Source of the DNA: Metaphire vulgaris
Lineage: Eukaryota > Annelida > Clitellata > Crassiclitellata > Megascolecidae
Length of the DNA: 64,000 nt
Direction of reading: 5' to 3'
NCBI GenBank assembly: GCA_018105865.1
Contig: CM030865.1
Coordinates: 10,257,513-10,321,512, forward strand
The position numbers were made by a program, and so were the translations under genes. The notes under the pieces were generated by a model that was not told the origin of the DNA, did not search any database, and worked only from the letters and a program-made list of their open reading frames with translations. Below, piece after piece: positions 36,327 to 46,726 of the stretch (positions are counted from its first letter, which is position 1; every line of letters starts with the position of its first letter).

Positions 36327-37765
36327 CAGGCCCGTCGAGAAAAATTCCGGGCCCCTGTGGGGGGGGGGAGAGCAATCGTGGGCCCCTAAGAACTGTTAAA
36401 GTGTTTTTATTTTTTTAGAAAGACCCCAGCCACCTTCGGGGGTACGCTACGACTCGGCGACGAACGACTCGGCCCCGAACGATTCGGCGACGTCGACTCG
36501 GCGACGAACGATTCGGCACCCGATCAAGTCGGCGACGAACGACTCGGCGAGAGAGTCAATAATTATAGGTTGGAAAGGATGGGAGGGCGGAGGTGCTGTA
36601 GGGAGAATGAGGGATGCGTGTGTGAGAAGGGAAGAGGCGACGGTTGGGTGATGGTGGATGGGGGGTTAGATGAGTAGAAATGTATGTAAGTTGTATAAGG
36701 CTATATAGATTAATAACGCTATCAATACAATGAAACAGCAAAGCAGCTGTCAATCATAATGGATCCTGCACCTCTTAGCAAACATTGCGCTGGCGTGGCT
36801 CGACTATTAACCCAAATTAAAATTTTTATTATCTTTTAAAAAACTCCTGAATTTTATATGAAATTTATACAACTGTCAGATATATTTCAACGAGTTATGC
36901 AATGTGTTGCCCTTTTAACTTCAACAATATACACTCATATGACGCTTTATTTAAATCAATGAAGAAATTTATGTCAGGTCAATTCCAAGTTGATTAGACC
37001 AGAGGATGTCCAGTAATAACATGAACAAAATAGAGGGGAAAAGGTCTGACAGTTGATGTGCATTACCTGATTTCAAAGATCTGCTAACCCATGGTTGCGC
37101 CCACAGATGAGGAAAGGAAACAAATGCTTCCTAAAAAAAAGTTAGAGGGAGGAAATTACCCTCTGAGTTTTGGTATCACGTTACAGTAGCAGACGCTGCT
37201 TCTAGTCACCAGGGGATGGGTGCCCCTGTACTAACCCCTACCCTCTCCGCCCCAACGCCTTTCAACTCTCCTAACACCATAAACTTTATTGACTCTCTCG
37301 CCGAGTCGTTCGTCGTCGACTTGATCGGGTGCCGAATCGTTCGTCGCCGAGTCGTTCAGCGCCGGGTCGTTCGGTGCCGAATCGACGTCGCCGAGTCGTT
37401 CTGTCCCCACCTTCGGCGGGCCCGCCAACCTGCCGCCCACTGCGGTTCATAACACAGCGTTGTTTATAATAAATAGTATTGAGTGGAGAGATGACAAACG
37501 TTATTGCGGACCCGCTCGGGCCTCCTACAGATCGTCGGGCCCCTGTAAGTGGCGGCTCCACAGGGGGCCCGTTCCCCCTATTGAGTGCCTGGCCCCCCAG
37601 TGGCCTCCCTGTTGGGACCCTATACTTAATGCTACATACATAACAACAAATGGTTGGGCACCCCATGATTAGAAGTTGCCACCCCAACGCCCCCTCACGT
37701 GCCAAATCCTGGAGCCGCCACTGGCCTCTGGACAGTTGTTCCCTGGCCCCACTCTCGGCGGACCT
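36327..37765. mobile_element. Fold-back element with CGAACGACTCGGC-type arms
   Basis: Left end CAGGCCCGTCGAGAAAAATT, right end region GGCCCCACTCTCGGCGGACC, resembling the CAGGGCCGCCGAGAG hAT ends. Sub-terminal inverted arms at 36,432-36,560 and 37,288-37,412 are built from GACGAACGAYTCGGC-type units and match almost perfectly over the innermost ~67 bp. A MITE (37,547-37,723) is nested near the right end. I could not confirm a target duplication, so the outer limits are approximate. Confidence 0.6.
37547..37723. mobile_element. hAT MITE, CAGTGGCGGCTC family
   Basis: AAGTGGCGGCTCCACAGG left end and GGAGCCGCCACTG right end; flanks GCCCCTGT / GCCTCTGG are imperfect. Same interior as the 3,229 copy. 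Confidence 0.8.
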
Positions 37766-37865
37766 AAGTGCTGCTATTGCTATTCATTTTGGCATTTCCA
37801 TCTGGTGAGTGAAGGCTGAATCGTCCTTACAGTGCCGGATTAAGCACCGTGGAGGTCCAAGGCAG

Positions 37866-37972
37866 CAGTGGCGTAGCGTGACTTTTTGGGGGCCTGGGGC
37901 ATCTTTGTCATGGGGGCCCCAAAGTTCCAAGGTTCAAAAAAAAAACGTCATCAGCCTCCTTTTACCCTGACG

Positions 37973-38020
<48 letters not shown>

Positions 38021-38166
38021 CGGCATTCACTTCTATGGTTAGGGTTAACCTAACCTAACCTAGGGTTAACCCTAACCTAACCTAGCTTAGACCCCTCTTT
38101 GGGGACCCCCCCTTGGGGCCCAGGGGCAGTCAACAAAAAGTGCCCCCGCCCCACGTTACGCCACTG
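37866..38166. mobile_element. Nested hAT MITE with internal poly-A
   Basis: CAGTGGCGTAGCGTGACTTT left end and CACGTTACGCCACTG right end, flanks CAAGGCAG / ATAGGCAG. Contains a ~39-bp poly-A run (37,979-38,017) and repeated CCTAACCTAACC words near 38,045-38,085. Related to 18,737-19,398. Confidence 0.8.
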
Positions 38167-38326
38167 ATAGGCAGTCAAACTGTTGGGGTCCCAGGGCCAG
38201 GCCCCTAATGACACAAGAGTTGTACACAGGGACATGCAAAACTCATACCGACCAATCACAAGCGAGCCGTTCGTTTCTGCTTTAATCGATGATCTCATTT
38301 TAGACATCGCCCGCCGACTTGCGTTA

Positions 38327-38330
38327 AATA

Positions 38331-38382
<52 letters not shown>
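38327..38382. repeat. (ATT)n microsatellite
   Basis: Perfect trinucleotide array inside the hAT element; apparent poly-Leu/poly-Asn frames are artefacts. A GT-rich array follows at 38,412-38,450. Confidence 0.95.
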
Positions 38383-38385
<3 letters not shown>

Positions 38386-38722
38386 ACAATTAACCCATAA
38401 CACAAAAGATAAGTGTGTGTGTGCGTGTGTGTGTGGTGTGTGTGTGTGTGCAGCTGTTGACCCATGCAGATTGTTTATCACATATTGCTAAATATTTTTC
38501 TACTCATCCCACGGCTGATTCAGACTTGCACATCCGTTACAGGGAAAATTTGTCTCCTCGGCATAGTGCTATTTGTGCCCTCATCTCTGATTTCTGGATT
38601 TCCCTTCCTAATTAGAATTTCTTTGTCAAATATTTCTCTATCAAATATACACAACTCAGCATGTAAGATTATCACAGATCAAGGAATTACGCAAGAATTG
38701 GAATTATGGGACCTCAGCTGAC

Positions 38723-38887
38723 CAGTGGCGGCTCCACAGGGAGACCCGGAGGGCCCGTGCCCCCCAGGCCCCAACTAAGTGCCTCCCCCAGTGGCCCTCC
38801 TGTTGGGACCCTACAAATGTGTGGCCCCCATGATTAGAAGTTGCCACCCTAACGCCCCCCCCTTGCCAAATATTGGAGCCGCCACTG
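38723..38887. mobile_element. Nested hAT MITE, CAGTGGCGGCTC family
   Basis: Ends CAGTGGCGGCTCCACAGG and GGAGCCGCCACTG with perfect target duplication CAGCTGAC (38,715-38,722 and 38,888-38,895). Confidence 0.9.
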
Positions 38888-39603
38888 CAGCTGACCTTGG
38901 TCGGAACGAACGACGCCTGTGATTGGTCGGAACGAACGACGCCTATTGTGATTGGTCGGTATGAGTTTTGCTGTCCCTGTGTACAACTGCTTGTCTAATG
39001 ACTACTAGAACGCCATTGAAGTATAAACATTATTGTATGACGTCAGCGTCGTCACGTGCCTTTCGCATAGCGCTATTCTTAAGAATAAGTAAGTAAAAAT
39101 TTCTTTCGTCACTGTCTTGTGGGGCCCCTAAAAGTCGCGGGGCCCATAGGCAGTTGCCTATTAGTGCCTAATGGGTAATCCGGCACTGCGTCCTTAGGGC
39201 TCCTACAAGAGTCAATCTTATTCCGTCAGCATCATGCTTCAGCGTGCTATTAATCAGCCATCTTACGGCCCCCAAGTCAAGGAATTCTCTATTATTTATC
39301 ATGGATTATAAATGAAACAACAAACGATGACATGCACTTACTACAAATATTGTTCGATGCTTAATCTCTGTCCTTATAAGTGAAATAAAAAAATTCTCTA
39401 GCCTTCAACTTCTGGTACTATATCCGGTTCGTGGATTTCATCACGCACTGAACACTGTGAACACAAGCGAGACTGGACCTTCGATAGACCGTCTGCAACG
39501 AATAATTTATGTTACAATCATGTCAAGATAATCATGTCAACAAAGCTAACCTCCTTAAAAGTTAAAACAAATTCAGTATCACAGCCAGGCGCATGGATCA
39601 GCC

Positions 39604-39683
39604 TTAACCCCTTAACTGGGGATCCCGGATATATCCGTCCATTTTACATTGAGTTACAGTTAAATACACGGTTAAGGAGTTAA
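39604..39683. mobile_element. TTAA-target MITE, copy 4
   Basis: Same 80-bp element as at 11,330, TTAA at both ends; nearly identical sequence suggests recent spread. Confidence 0.9.
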
Positions 39684-40087
39684 AATCAAAGATGCCAATT
39701 TCCTCGCTTATTTCTATTTGCGTTGTGCCTCTTTATTTTGTCCTAATAAAAAACTTGACGTTCATTTTCATGCCTAGAGCTCAACGGCTTATTCTAACAC
39801 TACCCTAAATATTGTAGGATTTAAGGCAGTACGTTACGCTACAGAAGTCATTCGGGCGATAGACAGAAACAAAGCACGTGACAACGAATCAACACACCGT
39901 ACATATACGACAGCAAGGGTCGCACGACCACAAGTTAACAATTCAAAGGGCGAATACCAGTGATGTTAACAAGGACTGCGTCCCAAGGACAAGAATAAGA
40001 ACGAGGACTGACTCCCCCCAAGGACGAGAACCGACCCCCAATCACAAGGACCACAAAGCAACATAACAAGCTCCACATCCTCATTTC

Positions 40088-40345
40088 CTTTAATATTCCT
40101 ACACTAATTCTTCAAGCCTTTAGGTCTAAACTTCAAACCTTCCTATTCCAAAGTCATTTCCTCCATAGCTTATAACAGCCCAACGGCCCAACCCGCCACC
40201 TCATGGATACACTGACTTTTGCCCGGCCGACAACCCACCTTGCCTACAGCTATTTCAAGAAAGATTAAGCGCATAAGAATAAGCAGCGACTACTGTACAA
40301 CTGTACCTTCCAAAGCGCTGTATAAATTAACGAGATTTTACTTAC
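40088..40345 (+). mobile_element. CR1/L2-like LINE 3' end
   Basis: Encodes LILQAFRSKLQTFLFQSHFL-like C-terminal residues, then AAAGCGCTGTATAAATTAAC plus a GATTTTACTTAC tail, the CR1/L2-style end also seen at 34.1 kb. Confidence 0.6.
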
Positions 40346-40589
40346 TTCCCTAATATATTTCAAACCAATAGACCTGATGTAAAGTTTCGAAATACAAGCA
40401 GAATGATTGCTAACCTATGATGTAGGTTCGACCGACAACAGCGACTATAATCATTAAACACAGACACACGACGCCCAAAGCGATCGTTACATGACGCATG
40501 TAAGAAACTGAAAAGACGGGTCAACATTGAGAAACGATAAAAATCATGAACAAACATGAACCAATTCTAACGGAGAGATTATTTAAATG

Positions 40590-40777
40590 CAGTGTTTATT
40601 CTAGGCCTTCTCTGAGGGATTTTCCCCCCAAAGTTTTAATCCCCCCTTTCATTTTTTATGTGTTGGCTGGAGGGGATGGAAATTCCCCTTCCCCCAAAAA
40701 AGTGTGGGGACTCAGACCTTGTCCCCCCAAACATTTCAAAATCCCCCAAATGTTTAAGGTGGCTAGAATAAACACTG
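40590..40777. mobile_element. DNA-transposon MITE, CAGTGTTTATTCTAG family
   Basis: Ends CAGTGTTTATTCTAGGCC and GGCTAGAATAAACACTG, flanked on both sides by ATTTAAATG. The flank length (8 or 9) is ambiguous by one base. Probably hAT-like. Confidence 0.75.
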
Positions 40778-40813
40778 ATTTAAATGCATCGCATATTTTA
40801 CTTTTCTTGCATT

Positions 40814-40815
<2 letters not shown>

Positions 40816-40869
<54 letters not shown>

Positions 40870-40880
40870 TAATAATAATG
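40816..40880. repeat. (AAT)n microsatellite
   Basis: Trinucleotide array with one AAC interruption; apparent poly-Tyr frame on the reverse strand is an artefact. Confidence 0.95.
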
Positions 40881-40949
40881 TGATTTTAAGTGGTTTAGGA
40901 GGCTAAGTAAGCCTGTGTGAAAACCACTGTAGTAGCTCTCCGTATTTAA

Positions 40950-41216
40950 CATTTCGTTCGAGATGAACAGTCCGGAGATGAATAGTCCTCTTGATAAAAG
41001 GTCCGGAGATAAATAGACCTTGATGGGAATAGTCCGCAATGAACAGTCCGCATACCGATTCTTATGCCGGTAATCCTGAGGTCAATCAGTTCGATCCGCA
41101 TAAGAGGCTAAATGCTTTTGCCAGTATGAAGGATTTTCTCCAAGAAACACATTCTGTTCTACTCCAAGAACCACTACTACTCATCTCCGGACTATTCATC
41201 TCGGACGAAGTATTCG
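40950..41216. repeat. Small inverted-repeat (fold-back) unit
   Basis: The left arm CGAGATGAACAGTCCGGAGA is mirrored on the right by CTCATCTCCGGACTATTCAT near 41,178-41,207. Shorter GGTCCGGAGAT/AATAGTCC words repeat in between. Probably a MITE; no target duplication identified. Confidence 0.6.
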
Positions 41217-41344
41217 ATAAAAGAAAAGTAAAATGCGTGTTATTCAATTTAGAATTACTCAGTCTAAGAGTCGTTTTAAATGGAGTACCACACAAACTAA
41301 TATTGTTGCAAAACAATATTTTACCGAGAAACGCGAGCGCACGC

Positions 41345-41650
41345 TTAACTGGTAAGAGGGGCAAAGAGTACCATTTTTACCCATGGGATAAAATGGCAAG
41401 GGGCAAATGGTGGCGAGGGGCAAGGCACAAAGGGAAAATGGGCAAGGACTGCAAAGGGAGCAGAGGAGCAAGGGGACAAAGTAGGAAAGCGCAAGAGCGC
41501 AAAGAGGCAAGGGGGTCGGGGAGGGAAAGGAGAAGGACCAGGTGATTCAGGAGAAAATGGAAGCCAGAGGCCAAAGGCAGAGAAGCACGGGGCAAGGGTA
41601 AATAGGCAGCTAGAGGTAAAGGAACACGGAGGAGCACCTTTCGGGTGAGT
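41345..41650 (+). repeat. Purine-rich GGGCAAR minisatellite-like tract
   Basis: Degenerate repeats of GGGCAARGGG-type words on the plus strand, giving overlapping frames on both strands, none with a recognisable domain. Lies just beyond the 3' side of the minus-strand Ig gene copy. Confidence 0.5.
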
Positions 41651-41813
41651 GCGTGCCGCTCGCAAAGGCATTCGCCTTTGACAAGACACAGTATTCACGT
41701 TCCAAGTGAACGGACATGCGAAATAGAGACATTCCCAAGGGACATCGAGAATTAATTATACAGGAGAATAAACTCTAAAAGCTACCAAAGGCAGTCTGAT
41801 GAAAATTTCTTAC

Positions 41814-42083
41814 CAACTTCGATTGTGATATGAGCTGTTACGTTGGCCTTTCTTTCTCTGCCTCCAACCATATTTCGCGCGATGCACGTGTAGGCTTCCT
41901 GGTTTTCTTCCTCGTCGGATGTGCCCAGCGTCAAAATAGAATCGGTGCTAATGACGATGGGTGGATACGTTAACTTCTGCCATGTGTACGTTGGAGATGG
42001 ATGGCCATCAGCAATGCAGCGGATCTCATTGCCAGCCTGGTAGACTCCTCTCATTGGAGTAAATGATACATTTCTGACACCAT
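41814..42083 (-). CDS. IgSF receptor copy 1, exon 4: third Ig domain (I-set-like)
   Basis: Encodes about 90 residues of an Ig fold: Cys23 (EIRC), PSPTYTW with core Trp35, and the closing AYTCIARN (Cys67), the pattern of I-set/C2 domains in adhesion and receptor proteins. N-glycosylation sequons NVS and NVT are visible. Bounded by an acceptor AACATTGTAG and a donor G|GTAAGAAA, phase 1 on both sides. It shares 82 of 89 residues with the plus-strand copy (50,570-50,836). The match between copies ends at the last codons of this exon. If the donor is not used, reading runs GKKFSSDCLW to a stop, which would give a soluble protein. Confidence 0.85.
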
Positions 42084-42244
42084 CTACAATGTTAACCAAA
42101 AATTAGGGAAGAGATTGAGAGGAGCAGTGTCTATGCTATTGGCGATAATGTAGTTATTTCAAATGTCAGAATATAATTAAATTCTAACAAATCAGCCACC
42201 CAACCCTCTTAATTAACGATATCTTCTTATCCTAAGGTACTTAC

Positions 42245-42595
42245 ATTCTACGTGTAAGGTAACATTCCACTGATATTCCAATGGAGGAGGAGAAGCCGTT
42301 GTCGTTGATCGATCATTTAGTTCAATGAAATTGAACTTGCATTCAAATGCAGCTCCAATGTCGTTGGCTTTTACTTGAACAGCTACGGTAGAAATTATCT
42401 GACACGATGAAGAGACACAACTCTCGCGAAGATCGGACGAAATGTGGCGATGACCATCGCCATTCTGAATTGACCATTGAAAAGAAGGTGTCCTGGCACC
42501 ACTGTAGATGAAACGACATTGCATGAGGACAATGTCTGATTCCTGTACGATATTGTTCGATTCGCTCGTATTTGTTTGGCATATTGGATTGGCAG
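42245..42595 (-). CDS. IgSF receptor copy 1, exon 3: second Ig domain
   Basis: Encodes 117 residues with Cys27 (LMQC), Trp41 (FQWS) and the closing DIGAAFEC (Cys86), plus an extra Cys60/Cys65 pair that may form a second disulfide. Acceptor TTGTTATAG and donor T|GTAAGTAC give phase-1 borders, so the exon can be skipped or shuffled without a frame change. It differs from copy 2 at 7 scattered residues. The overlapping frame at 42,343-42,582 is a shadow. Confidence 0.88.
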
Positions 42596-43120
42596 CTATA
42601 ACAACAAAATTCAAATTATGGGTTAAAATTTTATGCAAGATAGTGAAGTCTTTAATGTAAGGACCATGCCTCCTTAAAGTGTCATTAAGACTCAAAACAA
42701 TTAAAAGGAAATTCAAGAAACATTATCGAATTAACGGGATGAAAACTGTAAACTTAAAATTAACAACAGCATTTAGAAACGTAAAGTTGAAAATTGTAGA
42801 CGTATCTTTCGTGATTATGATGAATATTCGCTAGTTATATCAATTGATTTTTAAAAATTAATGACATAATTCAAAATAAAATTTAATTCGTAGTCGAAAT
42901 TAATTAGTTTTTAGAGTTTCTTCTCACATGAGGTGGCAAAATTCAAAGTTATTGTAGGTCATCAGACGTACAATGAATCGTTTATGATAGTGCATACATT
43001 CAAGAAAAGCAGCTGAGTGTCGGTCAAATCCCAAAGGACATTCAACAAAATCAAATAATAATTATTATTATTGTCGAAATGCAGCATTGATTTATTACTC
43101 TGGTCTCAAGCGTTACCTAC

Positions 43121-43486
43121 CCAAAACGACTAGTTCGGCAGCATAAAAACTTCTCTTTGCAGCCGAATCTGATTCCGGAATTGAGATTATACATTCGTAA
43201 ATTCCAGCGTGTTCAAGATTTGTTTCGGGAATTTGAAGAGCTCGACGTTGCTTGGTGGAACTATCTGCAGTAGATTCGCCGTTTAATGTCTCGTTAACTG
43301 AAGTTCTTATTCCAACGTAGGAGCAGTTGAGAAGTTTGGAATAGGTTGCCTTACTAGGCTTACAGTACTTCCATCGAATGATAGCGTTTTCCACGTCTGA
43401 GCTGCATTCCATTTCAACTGGAGCTCCAGCAACTATTGCACGATTAGTCGGCTTTGTCGTAAAGCTTTCTCTTGTATTTGCATTTC
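43121..43486 (-). CDS. IgSF receptor copy 1, exon 2: first Ig domain
   Basis: Encodes 122 residues: Cys28 (VEMEC), core Trp39 (IIRWKY), an extra Cys42/Cys55 pair, then LEHAGIYEC with Cys99. Acceptor GCGGATTTCAG and donor G|GTAGGTAA, phase 1 on both sides. Compared with the plus-strand copy, 13 of 14 amino-acid differences fall in residues 45-75 (plus-strand coordinates 43,263-43,355), between the core Trp and the last strands. Sequons NCS and NET lie in this segment. Confidence 0.9.
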
Positions 43487-43690
43487 CTGAAATCCGCAAT
43501 TCTCAACTTTTATATTTTAAAATCTCGGATGAAGCAAATTGACTGAATTCATTTATGCGTGTATAACTATTTGCAACACTTTAAGCTTATGTGTAATCGG
43601 TAAAGAAATGAATTGCATAGAAATTTTGTGTATTGGATCCTAGAATTAATTTAATATTGGCAACTTTGTATTTTAAAGAATAATTCTTAC

Positions 43691-43730
43691 CGATGACTGC
43701 ACACACGAATAAGACGATTGCGCCAAACAT
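43691..43730 (-). CDS. IgSF receptor copy 1, exon 1: start codon and signal peptide
   Basis: ATG followed by FGAIVLFVCAVIG, a short hydrophobic leader, ending in the donor G|GTAAGAAT in phase 1, exactly matching the phase of exon 2. Start choice: the only ATG that gives a hydrophobic segment splicing in frame to exon 2. With exons 2-4 this gives a secreted-type N-terminus plus three Ig domains. No transmembrane or tail exon is seen farther along the minus strand down to about 38 kb. Confidence 0.75.
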
Positions 43731-44112
43731 CGTTTGAAAATTGTATAGGTCTGCTTTTATCAAGCTTCAAAGACCTTCATAAGTTAAGAAAGCTAAATGG
43801 TATACATTTCCAAGGAAGTGAAGTAAAATTTGCAAAGTATTCTTTACATAAAGATCACACTATCAAAATGTCCTTGCTATCTGCCCTTGTTACTGGCAGT
43901 TCTCGTGATATAATGCTACTTTTATTATCGATATGGTATTTGTTCAACGAAAAGTACAGTAAACTGACATTAGAGAGCATCCGGGTCTGTGCAAACGATA
44001 AAAATTGACATAGAAGATTAGGCCTACGTTTCCTCATGAAATTTCCTCCTAGCCCTGTTGTGAACCTAGACATTTCGAAATTATTATTTCAGCTTTCGCT
44101 TTGTGTGTATTT

Positions 44113-44735
44113 TCATCAATCATTTGCAGTGTAAGCTTTTGTGTGTTTATTGTATCAATTGTTAAGTTTTTGAAAGCTTGTTGAAAAATATGAATAACCA
44201 CTGTAGTTCATATAACTTCACCCACAAATTTCAGGAAAGCATTTTTTAAAGATATCAGCGTTGTAGTCCATCGGTTTAATTCTGAAAAACTTATACTGTA
44301 TATCTAATATTACTTGTCTGTTAATGCAATATACCGTTTTAACTGTTATTTTGTTCTCAAGATCTATAAAGTCTGATATCGCTGTATCTAAAGTTTGCAG
44401 TTGATGTTGTTCTGCTGTTCTGCATTAGGACCTAGGCCAACAGTATATCGTTTTAATTATAGTAAACCGCCGCTTTGCTGAGCGGGAGAATGCCAGTCAT
44501 GCAACCCCTTCGGCTTTATAAAAACGGTGTCTGAGATTTGATTAATTTTTCCAAACGGTTTTACTGAAGTTACCAGAGGTGGATGACACTCCATATAATT
44601 TCCTTATTGAGTATTCAGTTTAATTGTAATCAACATCTTTAACTCTGCCTTAACTCTAACATAACGGAACATCCGATAAAGCAACAGTTTTGTGTATTCT
44701 ACTTGTAAGCTTGTATCATCGATTGTGAAAAGGCT
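44113..44735. other. Spacer sequence between the Ig gene arms
   Basis: AT-rich; no gene, tRNA or transposon end recognised. This is the shared upstream side of two divergently transcribed gene copies, so promoter elements may be here, but I see no clear TATA/Inr arrangement. Confidence 0.4.
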
Positions 44736-44739
44736 TTCG

Positions 44740-44808
44740 TTAATGCCCGTGTATTTAATGAACTTTTGTAAAATGGACGGATATATCCGCATTCCCAGTT
44801 AAGAAAAG
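44740..44808. mobile_element. Degenerate TTAA MITE, copy 5, inverted
   Basis: Retains CCCGTGTATTTAA, AAAATGGACGGATATATCCG and CCCAGTTAAG in the order expected for the reverse complement of the 80-bp MITE, with several substitutions. Confidence 0.75.
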
Positions 44809-44869
44809 GTCCGCCATAATGAACTTTTTAAAACATGGATATTATAAAATATTTAAGAATATTTACAGA

Positions 44870-45470
44870 AAAATATTGGAACCAGAAAACAACACCTAGG
44901 AATTAGTATAAATGGAACAACTAGAAAATGGTTCAGAATAGTAAAATGTGCCAGACAGGTATGTGGATTATCTCCGGAATTATTGTTCAGTGCACACGGA
45001 AAATAAATCGTGAAGAGCTAGAAGGATTTAGAGTAGGTGTACATAACGTTAATAACCTACAATTTGCAGATTATGTAGCGCTTATGGTGGTTTTACAAAA
45101 AATTGCAGGAATTCATTAAGCAAGTAAATAGAGAAAGCATGAAGAAAGGTTTTAAGAGTAATCATCAGAAAACATTATTGATGTTTGAAGGAGCTCCAAG
45201 AAGAAAGACAACATTCACAACTGCAAAATCAACATATATGGAGGAAAATTAAAGAAGTCACAACTTTCACATATCTGGAAAACTGGTTCACCAGTGATGC
45301 AAAACACACACTGACAAACAGACATTTAGCAATAAAAAAGATTAAATCTCTTGAATATTCTGCTTGGCCAGTCATGTTATATGGTGCAGAAACTTGGACT
45401 ATCTCTAAAATCTTGAAGATATAGCTCAGGAATATAGCTAAAAAAACTTGATGGTGGTGCATCATTTTCG
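44870..45470 (+). pseudogene. Decayed LINE reverse transcriptase
   Basis: Frameshifted fragments of an RT: CARQVCGLSPELLFSAHGK (equivalent of RQGC-LSP-LF), REELEGFRVGVHNVNNLQFA ending in FAD-Y where catalytic FADD is expected, VNRESMKKGF, and SHVIWCRN-like / YGAETWTI residues near the end. Multiple stops and shifts; not functional. Confidence 0.7.
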
Positions 45471-46725
45471 GGTGTACGAAAACTGTGCCCGAGGTTTCAA
45501 GTCACAAGTTCTGTTGAAAATCAGCCATCCAGCAAATGACAAGAAAAGATCAACAGGTGTGTCTTTATGTTCTTCAACAACGCTCTGGGTCACTGATCTA
45601 GCCCACCACATAGCAAAAAATCTGATGGTGGTGAATCATTTCTATTAATAGACAACAATGGTTTCTTTCAAGTCACTGCCCACCAGTGGAAATCAGCCAG
45701 CCAGCAAATGACAAGAAAAGATCAACTACACTTAAAAATTATAGAAGAACTGTGAGACTTTTGAGACTTGTGAGACTGTCCTTGAGAAACAGAATAAATA
45801 AATAAATTTTTTAAAAACGTAAAGAAATAAAACATAAAGAAAGACATAGCATGAAAGAAAGACATAAAGAAATTACCTGATGTGGGAATGTCGAATCGGT
45901 AAGGATTGCAAGAAAATAACCTATTCTTAATGTTAAACAAAGGCAGAAAAAGTTGAGTGGGCAAAGGAACATGTTAACTGGCGGCAGAAGATTTGAGTAA
46001 AGTAACATGGAGTGATGAGACAAGAATATAGCCATCTTTCATGCCTTGAAAATACGAGGTCTAATAGTCAGGTTTTCATGATTTATTTGTAGAATAATCA
46101 TAAAAAATTTAATATACATTAAAAATGATGAATTCTTACGTTTATTAATTGAATGCAATTAATCGTAATATTTTTAATAATAAAAATATTAGTAGATTAG
46201 TAATAGTAATATTTTGAAAGAGAAAACAGATCTATTATGAACGGGTATACTGATTGGCGAATAAAAGTTTTCATAGTAATATTGTATTAATATAATTATA
46301 TTAATTAATTATTAATTATTAAATAAATAAATAATTAATTATATTAATATAAAATGACACCAGCCTTGTCGAAATATCTGGCTTTTCGACACGCGAAGCT
46401 CAAATAATTGTAAAATTTCGTCAAAAGCACAACCATTTACTTATAGAGCTATAAAATGATTCACAACACTTTTCCTCCATAGAATAACTAACATGAAGAA
46501 GACGCAGAATAGTTAAATTATGCTGTCGGATGCTGTATTATCGAGAAGAAGGTGAAATTTGAAGGCGTGTCCGTAATTTTGGTCACTAGTGTAGCAACTG
46601 GTCGCTACCAACCTGTTCATTAACAGCGAAAGAGTCGGTAGGCTTCGATGAAATTGATGATTCAGCTGGAGCATTTCTGTTAGAATATTTAGACAGCCAC
46701 ATATCCATGCTATTGCATTGTCGCT
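45470..46725. other. Spacer with short direct repeats
   Basis: AAATCAGCCA(T/G)CCAGCAAATG plus ACAAGAAAAGATCAAC occurs twice (about 45,518-45,555 and 45,690-45,726). A strongly AT-rich palindromic stretch (TTAATATAATTATATTAATT) lies near 46,290-46,345. No gene recognised. Confidence 0.45.
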
Positions 46726-46726
46726 T

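Larger units (their letters stand above)
37830..39188. mobile_element. hAT element, CAGTGCCGGATTA family, with nested insertions
   Basis: Ends CAGTGCCGGATTAAGCAC and GGGTAATCCGGCACTG, perfect 8-bp target duplication CGTCCTTA (37,822-37,829 and 39,189-39,196). Two younger hAT MITEs (37,866-38,166 and 38,723-38,887) and an (ATT)n array lie inside. No transposase frame. Confidence 0.9.
41817..44112 (-). repeat. Ig-locus inverted duplication, left arm
   Basis: Reverse-complement match to 48,180-50,836, covering exons 1-4, introns and about 380 bp upstream of the start codon. Similarity fails at the end of exon 4 on one side and near TTATTATTTCAGCTTTCGCTTTG on the other. Introns are similar but contain small insertions and deletions. 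Confidence 0.9.

Noticed and set aside
37979..38090. Telomere-like CCTAACC repeats
   Set aside because: Only a few degenerate copies, internal to a MITE and also present in its relative at 19.2 kb.
38183..38491. Leu-rich membrane protein
   Set aside because: Frame crosses an (ATT)n microsatellite inside a hAT element.
41039..41545. 168-residue frame
   Set aside because: Mostly a fold-back element joined to a purine-rich minisatellite; no domain recognised.
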